From assembly GCA_017430455.1 (NCBI GenBank), contig JAFRMX010000012.1:1-64000 (forward strand): a DNA stretch of 64,000 nt, written 5' to 3'. Shown here piece by piece: positions 1 through 8,558 of this stretch. The notes under the pieces are model-generated. The model was not told the DNA's origin. It worked only from the letters and a program-made list of their open reading frames with translations, and searched no databases. This DNA is from Oscillospiraceae bacterium. GTDB lineage: Bacteria; Bacillota; Clostridia; Oscillospirales; Oscillospiraceae. A program made the translations under genes and the position numbers. Within the stretch, counting starts at the first letter, position 1. Every line of letters begins with the position of its first letter.

Positions 1-6
1 TAGTTG

Positions 7-48
7 GCATTGTAGGAAAATCCAAAAGTTTAGATTTTCCCACAATGC
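7..48 (+). terminator. Hairpin at window edge, possible terminator
   Basis: Arms GCATTGT (7-13) and ACAATGC (42-48) extend inward through GGAAAATC/GATTTTCC, giving a stem of about 16 pairs, followed on the plus strand by TTATCTTTT. It probably ends a gene to the left of the window that converges on the epimerase gene. On the minus strand no T-run follows. The stretch 49-141 holds only a small ATGAGCA/TGCTCAT hairpin and no gene. Confidence 0.45.
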
Positions 49-141
49 TTATCTTTTGGTCTTTGGTTCGGAATAGTGTAGTGCTGGCGGTCTATCTCTT
101 GTTTTCGGTTGCTTGCTTCCTTACCGTACATGAGCATTTGC

Positions 142-1167
142 TCATAGTTTGTAATACTCCTTATACCAAAGGGCGAAGTTGTGAAGGCCGGCGCGAAGTG
201 AGGTAGATGGTCTGAAGCCGAAATCGCGCTCCAAGTCTGTGGTGTCGGCATAGGTTGCAAGGACATCTCCGGGCTGCATGGGGACGAGTTTTCTATGGCC
301 TTCAAAATCATACTCAGCAGGCAGGATCCCTGCCTCGACAAGCTCTTCCTGAAGGATCTTCACAAATTCAAGCAGGTTTTCGGGATTCGAGTTTCCTATA
401 TTGTACAGCCTGTAACGGGAAGGCTTTTCGGGAGTGCAAAGTGAGACCTTAATTATTCCTTCAACGATGTCGTCTATATAGGTGAAATCCCTCATGCAGT
501 TTCCGAAATTGTAGATCTCGATGCTTTCTCCTGCAGTAAGTTTTTTCGTAAACTTGTAATAGGCCATGTCAGGTCTTCCTGCGGGCCCGTATACCGTAAA
601 GAATCGAAGCCCTGTGGCGGGTATGCCGTAGAGCTCACAATAAGCGTGTGCCAACAACTCATCTGATTTCTTGGTAGCGGCATACAGGCTCACCGGATTA
701 TCTACCCTGTCATTCGTCGAGTAGGGCACCTTTTTGTTTTTCCCGTATACACTGGAGGATGAGGCGTATACCAAATGCTCAACGGGATATTTCCTGCAAG
801 CCTCAAGTATATTATAAAAACCGAGTATGTTAGACTCTATATAGGCATCAGGATTATCAATCGAATACCTGACTCCTGCCTGAGCCGCAAGATTGATGAC
901 AACTTCCGGTCTGTATTTTCCGAATATCTCCATTAAGAGTTTCTTATCAGCTATGTTCCCTTTTATAAACTCAAATTTTCCTCCAAGCTTTGCCAGGCGG
1001 TACTCCTTGAGAGAGACCTCATAATAGCTGTTCATATTGTCTATCCCGACGATCTTTGCGCCGGGATATCTCTTTTCAATCTCGGATGAAAGTGCAGCGC
1101 CAATAAATCCCGCGGCGCCGGTTATGAGTACAGTCTTATTGTCAAGATCAATATTTTCTTTGAGCAT
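142..1167 (-). CDS. NAD-dependent nucleotide-sugar epimerase (UDP-glucuronate 4-epimerase-like)
   Basis: Product of 341 residues, the usual length for extended short-chain dehydrogenase epimerases. The N-terminal Rossmann motif TGAAGFIGAAL (GxxGxxG) lies near residues 17-27; the catalytic YxxxK is seen in YAATKKSDE, preceded by the SSSSVYG serine strand. The stretch around MRDFTYIDDIVEGI is typical of UDP-glucuronate/UDP-galacturonate C4 epimerases such as CapI. It should act in the cytoplasm to supply an activated sugar for the polysaccharide made by the upstream genes. It is the last gene of the operon seen here, 12 bases after the EpsG gene, with AGGAAG before its ATG. The substrate is inferred from family resemblance; another UDP-hexose epimerase is possible. 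Confidence 0.85.
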   Translation of the reverse strand: MLKENIDLDNKTVLITGAAGFIGAALSSEIEKRYPGAKIVGIDNMNSYYEVSLKEYRLAKLGGKFEFIKGNIADKKLLMEIFGKYRPEVVINLAAQAGVRYSIDNPDAYIESNILGFYNILEACRKYPVEHLVYASSSSVYGKNKKVPYSTNDRVDNPVSLYAATKKSDELLAHAYCELYGIPATGLRFFTVYGPAGRPDMAYYKFTKKLTAGESIEIYNFGNCMRDFTYIDDIVEGIIKVSLCTPEKPSRYRLYNIGNSNPENLLEFVKILQEELVEAGILPAEYDFEGHRKLVPMQPGDVLATYADTTDLERDFGFRPSTSLRAGLHNFALWYKEYYKL

Positions 1168-1179
1168 TGGAGCTTCCTT

Positions 1180-2388
1180 TCATTTTGGGAAAAAGTCGAA
1201 AACATAGGTATCGACTCCGAGATCCTGTGCCTCACTGAAGATCCTAAACAGAAACCACCCGAAGAAGACAAGAAAGGCAAGGATCTTTAAAAGCTTTTTG
1301 CGCTTTTCGGGGCAATGTTTTTCAATTATCCGAACTATCTCCGCCCACATCATGATCCTCGTCATGAAAAGAATCGAGTTCTCTCTCCAGATATTTGCAT
1401 AAGTACAGGCCGGCATGATCATTATATCCCAGGTACAGGCCGCTTTTGCGAGGACAGAGCTTCTGCTTTTGCCCATTTCCTTCCAAAAGATCAGCATGAA
1501 CACGAAAAGAGTCCCGTGTGGAATGAGCATTATCCAGTGCTCGACAACAAGTCCCTGCCAGACATTTGTAGCGCTCATTTGCAGATAATCCCGGATATCG
1601 CCCCTTATCAGATCATAAAGAGGAGCATATATATCAAGCTGTCCTTTTACATAGCGTATAACAGCCAGGCTCAAAGCAATCGGAATAATGATCCAAAGCA
1701 CGAATTTAAGTCTGCTCCACCCGGATATTCTGTCTCTGAACAGATACCAGAAGATTACAAACGGCGCAAAAGCAGCGATCGTAAAGAGATGCAGCTCAAG
1801 TGACAGGAACAGAAAGACAAGGCCAAGCAGCGCATAACCGGGTTTCCTGGGTTTTAAGCAGGAGAGGAAGATAAGAAAGCAGGATGCGCTCAGAGCAGTC
1901 TTGAGTTCTGTAAGCGCCTTAATGTAGAAGTATGCTACCATCAGAAACGGAATGAAAGAGAGTACGTCCGGTCTTTTGCAGTAGGTACTCATAAAAACGA
2001 TATACCCGAGAAGCATGATGGCGTAGCAGACGAAGATATACGCATTGAAGCTTCCGAGAGTCTTCTTGCAGAAATATGTGAGCCAGAAATAACCGGATTT
2101 GTATTCCTTCAGCCGCTCCGATATTATGCTTCCGCTGTCTATTGTATCGAAGAGCTCTTTATAAACTCCGAAATCGGCGCCTACGCTGATATCCCGAAAC
2201 ACCGCAAAAACAGCCATAACGCCAAAAAACAGTGCAAACCAAAGCGTGCCGGGGACTTTTCTCTTCCCGGGTATTCCTGCGACACAGGCTTTTTTTATAC
2301 ATATCATGCAAAAAACGCCGAGAAAAGAGTACAGGATCAACGTCCCGAGCTCCAAAGATCCTATTCCTAAAGGAAGCGAGACCGTCAT
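1180..2388 (-). CDS. EpsG-family polysaccharide polymerase, multi-pass membrane protein
   Basis: About 402 residues, almost all hydrophobic segments separated by short charged loops. The stretch FRDISVGADFGVYKELF near the N-terminus matches the EpsG family pattern (R..vG.D...Y), which is thought to polymerise lipid-linked repeat units outside the membrane. I place the start at 2388 because that ATG overlaps the TGA of the upstream glycosyltransferase gene as ATGA; a longer reading frame starting at 2421 would overlap it by 37 bases. Its position among glycosyltransferases and an epimerase supports a role in exopolysaccharide or capsule assembly. The polymer itself cannot be deduced. Confidence 0.8.
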   Translation of the reverse strand: MTVSLPLGIGSLELGTLILYSFLGVFCMICIKKACVAGIPGKRKVPGTLWFALFFGVMAVFAVFRDISVGADFGVYKELFDTIDSGSIISERLKEYKSGYFWLTYFCKKTLGSFNAYIFVCYAIMLLGYIVFMSTYCKRPDVLSFIPFLMVAYFYIKALTELKTALSASCFLIFLSCLKPRKPGYALLGLVFLFLSLELHLFTIAAFAPFVIFWYLFRDRISGWSRLKFVLWIIIPIALSLAVIRYVKGQLDIYAPLYDLIRGDIRDYLQMSATNVWQGLVVEHWIMLIPHGTLFVFMLIFWKEMGKSRSSVLAKAACTWDIMIMPACTYANIWRENSILFMTRIMMWAEIVRIIEKHCPEKRKKLLKILAFLVFFGWFLFRIFSEAQDLGVDTYVFDFFPK

Positions 2389-4550
2389 AGAACTGAAACC
2401 TCCTTGAGAAAATCCAGCCATTGAGGGCAGACGACCTGTGAATCGAATTTTGAGCGGAGCTTTATGGCCTCCCTACATATATTCTCGGTTTTTTCTTTCT
2501 CCGAAATGATGCGTTCAAGGTCCTCCGCGATCTTTATGTAGTCTCCTACCGGAACCAGATATCCGTTTTCCCCGTCATCTATCAGCTCATTGGGACCTCC
2601 GGAGGGGCAGTCCGTCGCTATGCATGGCACTCCGCAGGCCAGCGCTTCGATAAGCGCATTCGGCATTCCCTCATAGTCAGAGCTCAACACAAATGCAGTT
2701 CCGTTTCTTACGGTCCTCATCGGGTCCTTTACCGTACCGGGCATAAAGACGCTCTTTTTCAGCCCCTTCCCGGTAATATATTCCTGAAGCGCTTCTCTTT
2801 GGGTGCCCTCTCCGAATATCACGAGCCGGTAGATGGGATACCTGCGGTGGAAGATCTCAAAAGCATCGATGAGACAGAAGAAGTTCTTCTGTTTTTCAAG
2901 GCGACCTACCGAGTATATGATCTTTTCCCGCTCTGCGCCGGGCTCTATGGGCTCCGGCAGAGCAGAGATATCAAGGGGATTCGGAAGTATCCTTCCCTTT
3001 TTTCTCTGCTTTTTGGGAAAGAAACTCCTGGCCTTTTTTGTCTGGAAAATGAGTGCCGCCGCCGAAGGGTATGTGAGGATCCTCATGAATCTGGTTATCA
3101 GCTTGTCCGGCATCTTCCAAGGGTTATTTCTCTCAGAAACTACGACCGGAATCTTTGTACCTCTCATCGCTGCCAGTACGTATATCCCGATCTCTTCCGG
3201 CATCGATAAAACAACATCCGGATATATATCAGTTAAAATATCACGGACCTTTTTAAACCTTCGCCACTTGTTTATTAAAGGATTCTTCGAGTTTTCCTCG
3301 ACCTCGTATATATCCACATTGCCCGGAACCGTATAGAAATGTTTCGTCTTTTCGGTGAGCACGAGTGAGCAGTTTACTCCGCTTTCCGCCCAACTGTTAA
3401 GAAGCCTTGCTACTACTCTCTCGGCGCCTCCGGCAGTCAGGTTATGGGCAACGACTGCCACTCTGAATTTCTGTCTCTCCTCCCTGTAAAAGTCAAGGAG
3501 CCTCTTTGCGGCGTCGGCCATATCGAGCCCTTGCTTTTTCATTCTCTCCCTGGCCAGGAGCGAACGTTTCTCTCTGTCTCCGGCCTTCACTGACGCCATC
3601 TCATCCGCCCACTTTTCCGGAGAGCCAAGAGGTAGAAATCTCAGAAGCCCGGTCTTATCCGCTTCTTTTGTTATATTCTCCGAACATATGCAGATCATCC
3701 CTGAGGCCTGTGCTTCCAACAGCACAAGAGGAAGTCCCTCATGCAGGGAGGGCATTGCAAATACATCGGCAGCACTCAGGTAATACGGGATCCTGTCGGT
3801 GTTATTAATGAATAAGCAGCTTCCTTTGGGAAGAAACGCTTCTGCTTTGGCGTGTACTTTCTCCTTTAAAGAGCCGTCCCCTATCAGTATGAGCTTCGAG
3901 TCCGGCCTTCTGTTCAACAGCTGCGCGAAAGCTTCAATAAGAAAGCTCTGATTCTTAGCCTCGTTGAAAAGGCCGATGTGCATCACGCACAGACCGTTTC
4001 CTATCCCGAGAGCAGCCCTTGCTTCTTCCCTGAGTTTCGGATTGAAAGCGAACTTCTCCGTATCTATTCCGTTGTTGAAGACCTCGAAGCGCCTGTCTTT
4101 ATACAGCCATCTGCCAGCATCTGCTCCGCAGGCAGCCCTCAGATTGCAGTATCTGTAGAAGGAAGGCCTCAGGACGGCATCCAGAATCTTGAATCTCGAG
4201 GAAGTGTTGTGGCTGTGAGCGATCCGAAGCGGCACCCCGGCATTGAATGCGGCTTCCATCTCAAGCGCCAAAGTCGCCGAATTACCGTGAGCATGCACGG
4301 CGTCTGCACCTCTGAAGATCTTTCCAAGCTGTTTCCTATATTCAAGCGGGTGCTTGAGCCTTGACAGAACATAGACTTTTCCGCCGCTTTCGAGAAACGG
4401 GCGGGTATATTTTTCTTCCGGCTCATTTATGCACACCAGATCAAAGCGGATGTCTTTTGCGAGCTTCAGTATAGCCGTGCAGTAGCCCAGCATCACGTTC
4501 GTAATGCCGTTTGCCCCTGTTTCAACTGTGTTTACCTGGACTATTCTCAT
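2385..4550 (-). CDS. Double GT4 glycosyltransferase (two fused enzymes)
   Basis: The 721-residue product is about twice the length of one GT-B glycosyltransferase and contains two complete GT4 units. Unit 1 (residues 1-360) has the NGITNVM acceptor-side loop, HAHGN, and the donor-site pattern EGLPLVLLE at 271-279. Unit 2 starts at about 362 with RVAVVAHNLTAGGAERVV and has its own donor-site pattern in YEGMPNALIEALACGVP. The two units differ in sequence, so this is a fusion of distinct transferases rather than a recent internal duplication. Each should add one sugar to a lipid-linked intermediate at the inner membrane face. The ATG overlaps the stop of the GT2 gene by one base (TAATG), and the 3' end overlaps the EpsG gene. 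Confidence 0.88.
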   Translation of the reverse strand: MRIVQVNTVETGANGITNVMLGYCTAILKLAKDIRFDLVCINEPEEKYTRPFLESGGKVYVLSRLKHPLEYRKQLGKIFRGADAVHAHGNSATLALEMEAAFNAGVPLRIAHSHNTSSRFKILDAVLRPSFYRYCNLRAACGADAGRWLYKDRRFEVFNNGIDTEKFAFNPKLREEARAALGIGNGLCVMHIGLFNEAKNQSFLIEAFAQLLNRRPDSKLILIGDGSLKEKVHAKAEAFLPKGSCLFINNTDRIPYYLSAADVFAMPSLHEGLPLVLLEAQASGMICICSENITKEADKTGLLRFLPLGSPEKWADEMASVKAGDREKRSLLARERMKKQGLDMADAAKRLLDFYREERQKFRVAVVAHNLTAGGAERVVARLLNSWAESGVNCSLVLTEKTKHFYTVPGNVDIYEVEENSKNPLINKWRRFKKVRDILTDIYPDVVLSMPEEIGIYVLAAMRGTKIPVVVSERNNPWKMPDKLITRFMRILTYPSAAALIFQTKKARSFFPKKQRKKGRILPNPLDISALPEPIEPGAEREKIIYSVGRLEKQKNFFCLIDAFEIFHRRYPIYRLVIFGEGTQREALQEYITGKGLKKSVFMPGTVKDPMRTVRNGTAFVLSSDYEGMPNALIEALACGVPCIATDCPSGGPNELIDDGENGYLVPVGDYIKIAEDLERIISEKEKTENICREAIKLRSKFDSQVVCPQWLDFLKEVSVL

Positions 4551-5413
4551 TACTGTTTCAAGTCTCCGGTCTCTTCAAAGGGTTTGGGATTCAGCATCTG
4601 CTCGTATATTTTAGTATCAACCAGATTCCTGTACCATCTGTGATACATGTAATTGAATATGTATCCGGGCCTTCCGTCAAGAAAACCTCCCTTAAATATA
4701 TAATAATACACGAAGAGGAACCAGGACCTTGAGAACATCGGAAGCTTATAGTAAAAACCGAATTTTTTCCTTCTCGTCTCTGCGACATACCTGTCGTTTT
4801 CTATTTCGGCGCTCTTGCCTTCCTTAAACTCGAAATAGTCCTGCATCTCGCGGGTGGCGTACCAGTTCATCTTGTTCATCCAATGGGTCATATCCTTGAA
4901 ATCCTCATGGATAAACCGTTCTTTGCAGGATATAGACTTTCCTTCCGACAGCACTGTATGCTCGTCCATTCTCCGATCTTCTATCCTTCCTATACCCGTT
5001 TTAAACATCACGATCCTGCGCTTGTTGGCTGCCCCGTGCTTTAAAACTCTTCCGAGAAAAACGAGCCAGGCCTCTGTCGAAAATCCGTTAATGTCGTCAT
5101 CCGCGTGCTCCAAGGCAAGAGCCGCAAGTTCCTCTTTCAACGCCGGTGTAAGCCTCTCGTCTGCATCCAGTCTGTAGGTCCATTTAGTTGTTATATCGGT
5201 GTTATCGAGCGCCCAGTTGAACTGTTTCGAGTAGTTTTCAAATGGGTGAAAATAAACATCTGCCCCGTACTGCTCAGCAATGGAACAGGTTCCGTCTTCG
5301 CTCCCGCAATCCACGACCACTGTCCGTTTTGCAAAACCCTTGAGTGATTCAAGACAGTCTTTCAGGTTCTTCTCTTCATTTTTTGTCAGTATTACCGCAG
5401 TTACGTCAGTCAT
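4550..5413 (-). CDS. GT2 family glycosyltransferase
   Basis: About 287 residues. The N-terminal TAVILTKNEEKNLKDCLESL and the metal-site region YRLDADERL are those of the GT2 (GT-A fold) family, in the branch that includes lipopolysaccharide core transferases of the WaaE/KdtX type. The aromatic-rich C-terminus (around FLFVYYYIFKGGFLDG) may sit on the membrane. I prefer the ATG at 5413 because GGGAGA stands 6 bases before it; an ATG six codons earlier (5431) has no such site. First gene of the polysaccharide operon, with a strong promoter upstream. Acceptor and donor sugar are unknown. Confidence 0.85.
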   Translation of the reverse strand: MTDVTAVILTKNEEKNLKDCLESLKGFAKRTVVVDCGSEDGTCSIAEQYGADVYFHPFENYSKQFNWALDNTDITTKWTYRLDADERLTPALKEELAALALEHADDDINGFSTEAWLVFLGRVLKHGAANKRRIVMFKTGIGRIEDRRMDEHTVLSEGKSISCKERFIHEDFKDMTHWMNKMNWYATREMQDYFEFKEGKSAEIENDRYVAETRRKKFGFYYKLPMFSRSWFLFVYYYIFKGGFLDGRPGYIFNYMYHRWYRNLVDTKIYEQMLNPKPFEETGDLKQ

Positions 5414-5446
5414 GGGTTTTCTCCCGGACATAAAATTTCAATGTAT

Positions 5447-5475
5447 ATTATATATTTTCCCCCTTTTTATTTCAA
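5447..5475 (-). promoter_or_regulatory. Sigma-A promoter of the polysaccharide operon
   Basis: On the minus strand TTGAAA (5475-5470), a 17-base spacer, then a perfect TATAAT (5452-5447). It lies about 35 bases before the GT2 start and is back to back with the galK promoter. Confidence 0.8.
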
Positions 5476-5482
5476 CGCTTAA

Positions 5483-5511
5483 TTGACTTTGGGTACCAAA
5501 TGTCATAAACT
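5483..5511 (+). promoter_or_regulatory. Sigma-A promoter of galK
   Basis: TTGACT (5483-5488), 17 bases, TAAACT (5506-5511), 45 bases before the galK ATG. The -10 is weak compared with the divergent promoter. Confidence 0.65.
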
Positions 5512-5555
5512 GTATTAACAATCCTAAAACCGATCTCTTCAAAGGGAGTTTTCAT

Positions 5556-6635
5556 ATGAAACGTACTGTTTTTGCCCCCGGCAGGACAGAACTCGCCGGA
5601 AATCATACAGACCATCAGAAAGGCAGAATACTCGCCTCGGCCGTCGATCTCGGCCTCTATGCTGAAACAGAAGCCAACGGCACCGATTTAATCAACATCT
5701 CCTCCGGCGGATATGAACCTTTTGAGGTAAATCTCAAAAAGCTGGCTGTGAACCCCTCCGAATTCGGCTCGTCCAAATCCCTCGTCCGGGGTGTCGCCGC
5801 CGGTTTTAAAGACCTAGGACTGAAGACAGGTGGTTTTGACGCCGTTATCAGGAGCACTCTTCCCGCAGGCTCCGGTTTAAGTTCCTCCGCCGCCTTCTCA
5901 GTCCTGATTGGAAACATTTTTTCAGAGCTTTTCAATGATTCCTCTGTGGACAGAGTGGTCATCGCACGTATAGCTCAAAGCGCCGAAAACGCCTTCTTCG
6001 GAAAGCCCTGCGGACTCATGGACCAGCTCGCCTGTTCGGTTGGACATACAGTCTATGTTGATTTCTCCACCAACGAAATAGAGTCCATCAATGCGGACTT
6101 CTCGGCGATGGGCCTCACCTTGAGTCTCACGGACACAGGGGGAAGCCATGCAGGCCTTGACACGTCTTATGCCCGCATTCCCGCAGACATGAAATATATA
6201 GCAAACCTCTTCGACAAGGCAGTTCTTGCTGATGTGGATCCTGCTGAGTTTGCCGCCAAAGGCTGGTCCAAGGAAGACAGGCCGGTCAGAAGAGCTATGC
6301 ATTTCTTCGGCGAAAACGAGCGCGTCCCCAAAATGCGCGATGCTTTGAAGTCCGGGGATGCAAAAACATACATACGCCTCATGAACGAAAGCGGGCGCTC
6401 GTCCGAAGAGCTTCTAAACAACATCGTCACCTCGGCGACCGGTGATCTCAAGCTCAAGGAAGGGCTCGATCTTGCCGGAAAGCTCCTCAACGGAAAAGGC
6501 GCCTGGAGAGTACACGGAGGCGGCTTTGCAGGCTGTGTTCAGGCTCTCTGCCCGACGGATTTCTTCGGAGAGTATAAGGCAAAGATGGAAGAAGTCTTCG
6601 GAAAAGATTCCTGCATGGAAATAAAGCTGAAATAA
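5556..6635 (+). CDS. galK: Galactokinase (GHMP kinase)
   Basis: A 359-residue GHMP kinase. The N-terminal galactokinase signature appears as GRTELAGNHTDHQKG (classical enzymes read GRVNLIGEHTDYN), so the residues at the sugar-binding turn differ from the E. coli enzyme. The ATP-binding motif 2 is LPAGSGLSSSAA and motif 3 is VHGGGFAGCVQA. It would phosphorylate galactose at C1 in the Leloir pathway. No galT or galE is adjacent; the gene stands alone between its own promoter and a terminator. The altered signature is typical of a clostridial branch as far as I know, so another hexose cannot be excluded. Confidence 0.85.
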   Translation: MKRTVFAPGRTELAGNHTDHQKGRILASAVDLGLYAETEANGTDLINISSGGYEPFEVNLKKLAVNPSEFGSSKSLVRGVAAGFKDLGLKTGGFDAVIRSTLPAGSGLSSSAAFSVLIGNIFSELFNDSSVDRVVIARIAQSAENAFFGKPCGLMDQLACSVGHTVYVDFSTNEIESINADFSAMGLTLSLTDTGGSHAGLDTSYARIPADMKYIANLFDKAVLADVDPAEFAAKGWSKEDRPVRRAMHFFGENERVPKMRDALKSGDAKTYIRLMNESGRSSEELLNNIVTSATGDLKLKEGLDLAGKLLNGKGAWRVHGGGFAGCVQALCPTDFFGEYKAKMEEVFGKDSCMEIKLK

Positions 6636-6661
6636 TTCGGAAAAAAATATATAATACAGAC

Positions 6662-6690
6662 AAAAAACCTTGACTCAGTCAGGGTTTTTT
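6662..6690 (+). terminator. Terminator after galK
   Basis: Stem CCTTGAC/GTCAGGG with a TCA loop, flanked by AAAAAA and TTTTTT. The same bases supply the -35 of the rpsB promoter. Confidence 0.8.
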
Positions 6691-6698
6691 GCTAATAT
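6670..6698 (+). promoter_or_regulatory. Promoter of rpsB-tsf, inside the galK terminator
   Basis: TTGACT (6670-6675), 17 bases, TAATAT (6693-6698). The -35 lies in the left arm of the galK terminator and the spacer includes the right arm and T-run. Confidence 0.65.
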
Positions 6699-6704
6699 AT
6701 CAGG

Positions 6705-6810
6705 GCATTTCGCACGGGGTGCGGACCTTCATCCATGTGGCCCTTAAAAACGGGTTTGGTTCAAGGGGAGATGCCCCCGGAGGAAAATAACAAAAATAAG
6801 GAGAAAACCA
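6705..6810 (+). promoter_or_regulatory. rpsB 5' leader, possible ribosomal protein autoregulation
   Basis: About 105 untranslated bases precede rpsB. Short helices are possible (GCACGGGGTGC near 6711; GGGG/CCCC near 6765-6777) before the ribosome site AAGGAG. Ribosomal protein genes often carry such leaders, but I do not match this one to a named class. Confidence 0.3.
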
Positions 6811-7578
6811 ATGGCATCAGTAGTTTCCATGAAACAGCTGCTTGAAGCCGGTGTCCACTTCGGTCACCAGACCAGGCGCTGGAACCCCAAGATGGCCGAG
6901 TACATTTACTGCGAACGTAACGGCATCTACATCATCGACCTTCAGAAGACGGTCAAAAAACTTGAAGAGGCTTACAGTTTTGTACGCCAGCTCTCCGAAA
7001 ACGGCGAGACGATACTCTTTGTCGGAACCAAGAAGCAGGCTTCCGACGCTATCCGCGAAGAAGCTTCCCGCGTAGGCATGTACTACGTCAACGCACGCTG
7101 GCTCGGCGGAATGCTTACGAATTTCAAGACCATGCGCACCCGTATTGACCGTCTGGCTCAGCTCAAAAAGATGCAGGAAGACGGCACTTTCGACATGCTC
7201 CCCAAGAAGGAAGTCATGAAGCACCTCGGTGAGATGGAAAAACTTGAAAAGTATCTCGGCGGTGTAAAAGAGATGAAGAAGCTTCCCGGAGCAATGTTTG
7301 TCGTAGACCCGCGCAAGGAACATAATGCTATCGCGGAAGCCCGTAAACTCCACATTCCCATAATAGCCATCGTCGACACGAACTGTGATCCGGATGAGGT
7401 TGACTACGTCATTCCTGCAAACGATGACGCTATCCGTGCAATAAAGCTCATCGCCTCTACTATGGCCAACGCCGTTCAGGAAGGCCGTCAGGGAGAAGAT
7501 GCAGTTGTTGAAGAAGTAACCGAGGAAGTTCCTGCAGAAGAAGTCCCCGCAGAAGTCGCACAGGCAGAGGAGGAATAA
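6811..7578 (+). CDS. rpsB: 30S ribosomal protein S2
   Basis: A 255-residue S2 protein. The opening [24 protein letters not shown], here read in pieces ([17 protein letters not shown]), and the signature [19 protein letters not shown] are unmistakable. The C-terminus is a Glu/Val/Ala-rich acidic tail (about residues 232-255) as in many Firmicutes. S2 binds the 30S body next to S1 and is needed for mRNA docking. AAGGAG lies 6 bases before the ATG. Paired with tsf downstream, 2 bases away, the near-universal rpsB-tsf operon. Confidence 0.98.
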   Translation: MASVVSMKQLLEAGVHFGHQTRRWNPKMAEYIYCERNGIYIIDLQKTVKKLEEAYSFVRQLSENGETILFVGTKKQASDAIREEASRVGMYYVNARWLGGMLTNFKTMRTRIDRLAQLKKMQEDGTFDMLPKKEVMKHLGEMEKLEKYLGGVKEMKKLPGAMFVVDPRKEHNAIAEARKLHIPIIAIVDTNCDPDEVDYVIPANDDAIRAIKLIASTMANAVQEGRQGEDAVVEEVTEEVPAEEVPAEVAQAEEE

Positions 7579-7580
7579 TT

Positions 7581-8513
7581 ATGGCATTTACAGCTCAGGA
7601 TGTTAAAACTCTCCGTGAGATGACAAACGTTGGCATGATGGACTGCAAAAAGGCTCTCCAGGCATGCGACGGCGATATGGATAAAGCAGTCGACTGGCTT
7701 CGTGAAAAGGGCCTCGCGAAGGCCGCGAAAAAAGCCGGCCGCATTGCCGCCGAAGGCATGGCATACGCGCGCGTATGCCCCGAGTGCGGGCGCGGCGTGA
7801 TAGTCGAAGTCAACTGTGAGACAGACTTCTGCGCCAAGAGCGAGCTCTTCACTGCCTTTGTAAAAGATATAGCCAAGACAATACTGAACGAGAATCCTTC
7901 CGATATCGACGCTCTCATGAACTGCAAGTACGAAGGCTCCACCCTCACGGTCGCCGAGATCCTTCCCGAGAAGGTCATGAGCATCGGCGAAAACCTCCAG
8001 CTCCGTCGTTTTGCCCGTTTTGACAACGGCACGAACATCGCTTATGTCCACATGGGCGGCACAAGAGCCGTTCTGGTGAACCTCGCCGTCGAGGGCGGCA
8101 TTAACGCCACCGAGATTGGCAAGAATGTCGCGATGCAGATAGCGGCCATGAATCCCAAATACTGGGACAAATCCCTCGTTCCCCAGGCAGACCTCGATCA
8201 TGAGAGAGACGTCCAGGTCGCCCTCATGGACAATGACCCGAAGATGGCTTCCAAGCCTCAGGCCATAAAAGAGAAGATCGCGGCCGGCAAGCTGAATGCC
8301 TTTTTCAAAGAGAACTGCCTGCTCCAGCAGGAGTTCGTCCGCAGCGACCTGTTCCAGGGTTCCGTTGAGGGCTACATTGCCGACGCGGCAAAGAAGCTCG
8401 GCGGCTCCGTCAAATTTGTCGACGCCATCCACTACATAAAGGGCGAAGGCATCGAGAAGAAGGAAGAAGACTTTGCGGCAGAGGTCGCGAAGCAGATGAA
8501 CCAGGGCAAATAA
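7581..8513 (+). CDS. tsf: Translation elongation factor Ts
   Basis: A 310-residue EF-Ts, the nucleotide exchange factor for EF-Tu. The N-terminal UBA-like domain (LREMTNVGMMDCKKAL, residues 10-25) contacts EF-Tu, and the core signature VEVNCETDF is present. Two features differ from the usual protein: a VCPECG segment just before the core strand and Cys instead of Val in NCETDFCAKSE, giving an unusually Cys-rich core. Cotranscribed with rpsB and ended by a hairpin terminator right after the stop. Confidence 0.97.
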   Translation: MAFTAQDVKTLREMTNVGMMDCKKALQACDGDMDKAVDWLREKGLAKAAKKAGRIAAEGMAYARVCPECGRGVIVEVNCETDFCAKSELFTAFVKDIAKTILNENPSDIDALMNCKYEGSTLTVAEILPEKVMSIGENLQLRRFARFDNGTNIAYVHMGGTRAVLVNLAVEGGINATEIGKNVAMQIAAMNPKYWDKSLVPQADLDHERDVQVALMDNDPKMASKPQAIKEKIAAGKLNAFFKENCLLQQEFVRSDLFQGSVEGYIADAAKKLGGSVKFVDAIHYIKGEGIEKKEEDFAAEVAKQMNQGK

Positions 8514-8526
8514 GAGATCTTGAAAA

Positions 8527-8552
8527 GCGGCTCATCCGAGCCGCTTATTTTT
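8527..8552 (+). terminator. Terminator after tsf
   Basis: Perfect stem GCGGCTC/GAGCCGC with an ATCC loop followed by TTATTTTTAT. It overlaps the region just before the next ATG. Confidence 0.8.
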
Positions 8553-8558
8553 ATATTT

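Noticed and set aside
8520..8558. TTG start at 8520 for the HAD phosphatase
   Set aside because: The extra 13 residues are encoded by the tsf terminator hairpin and are absent from the family; kept only as an alternative.
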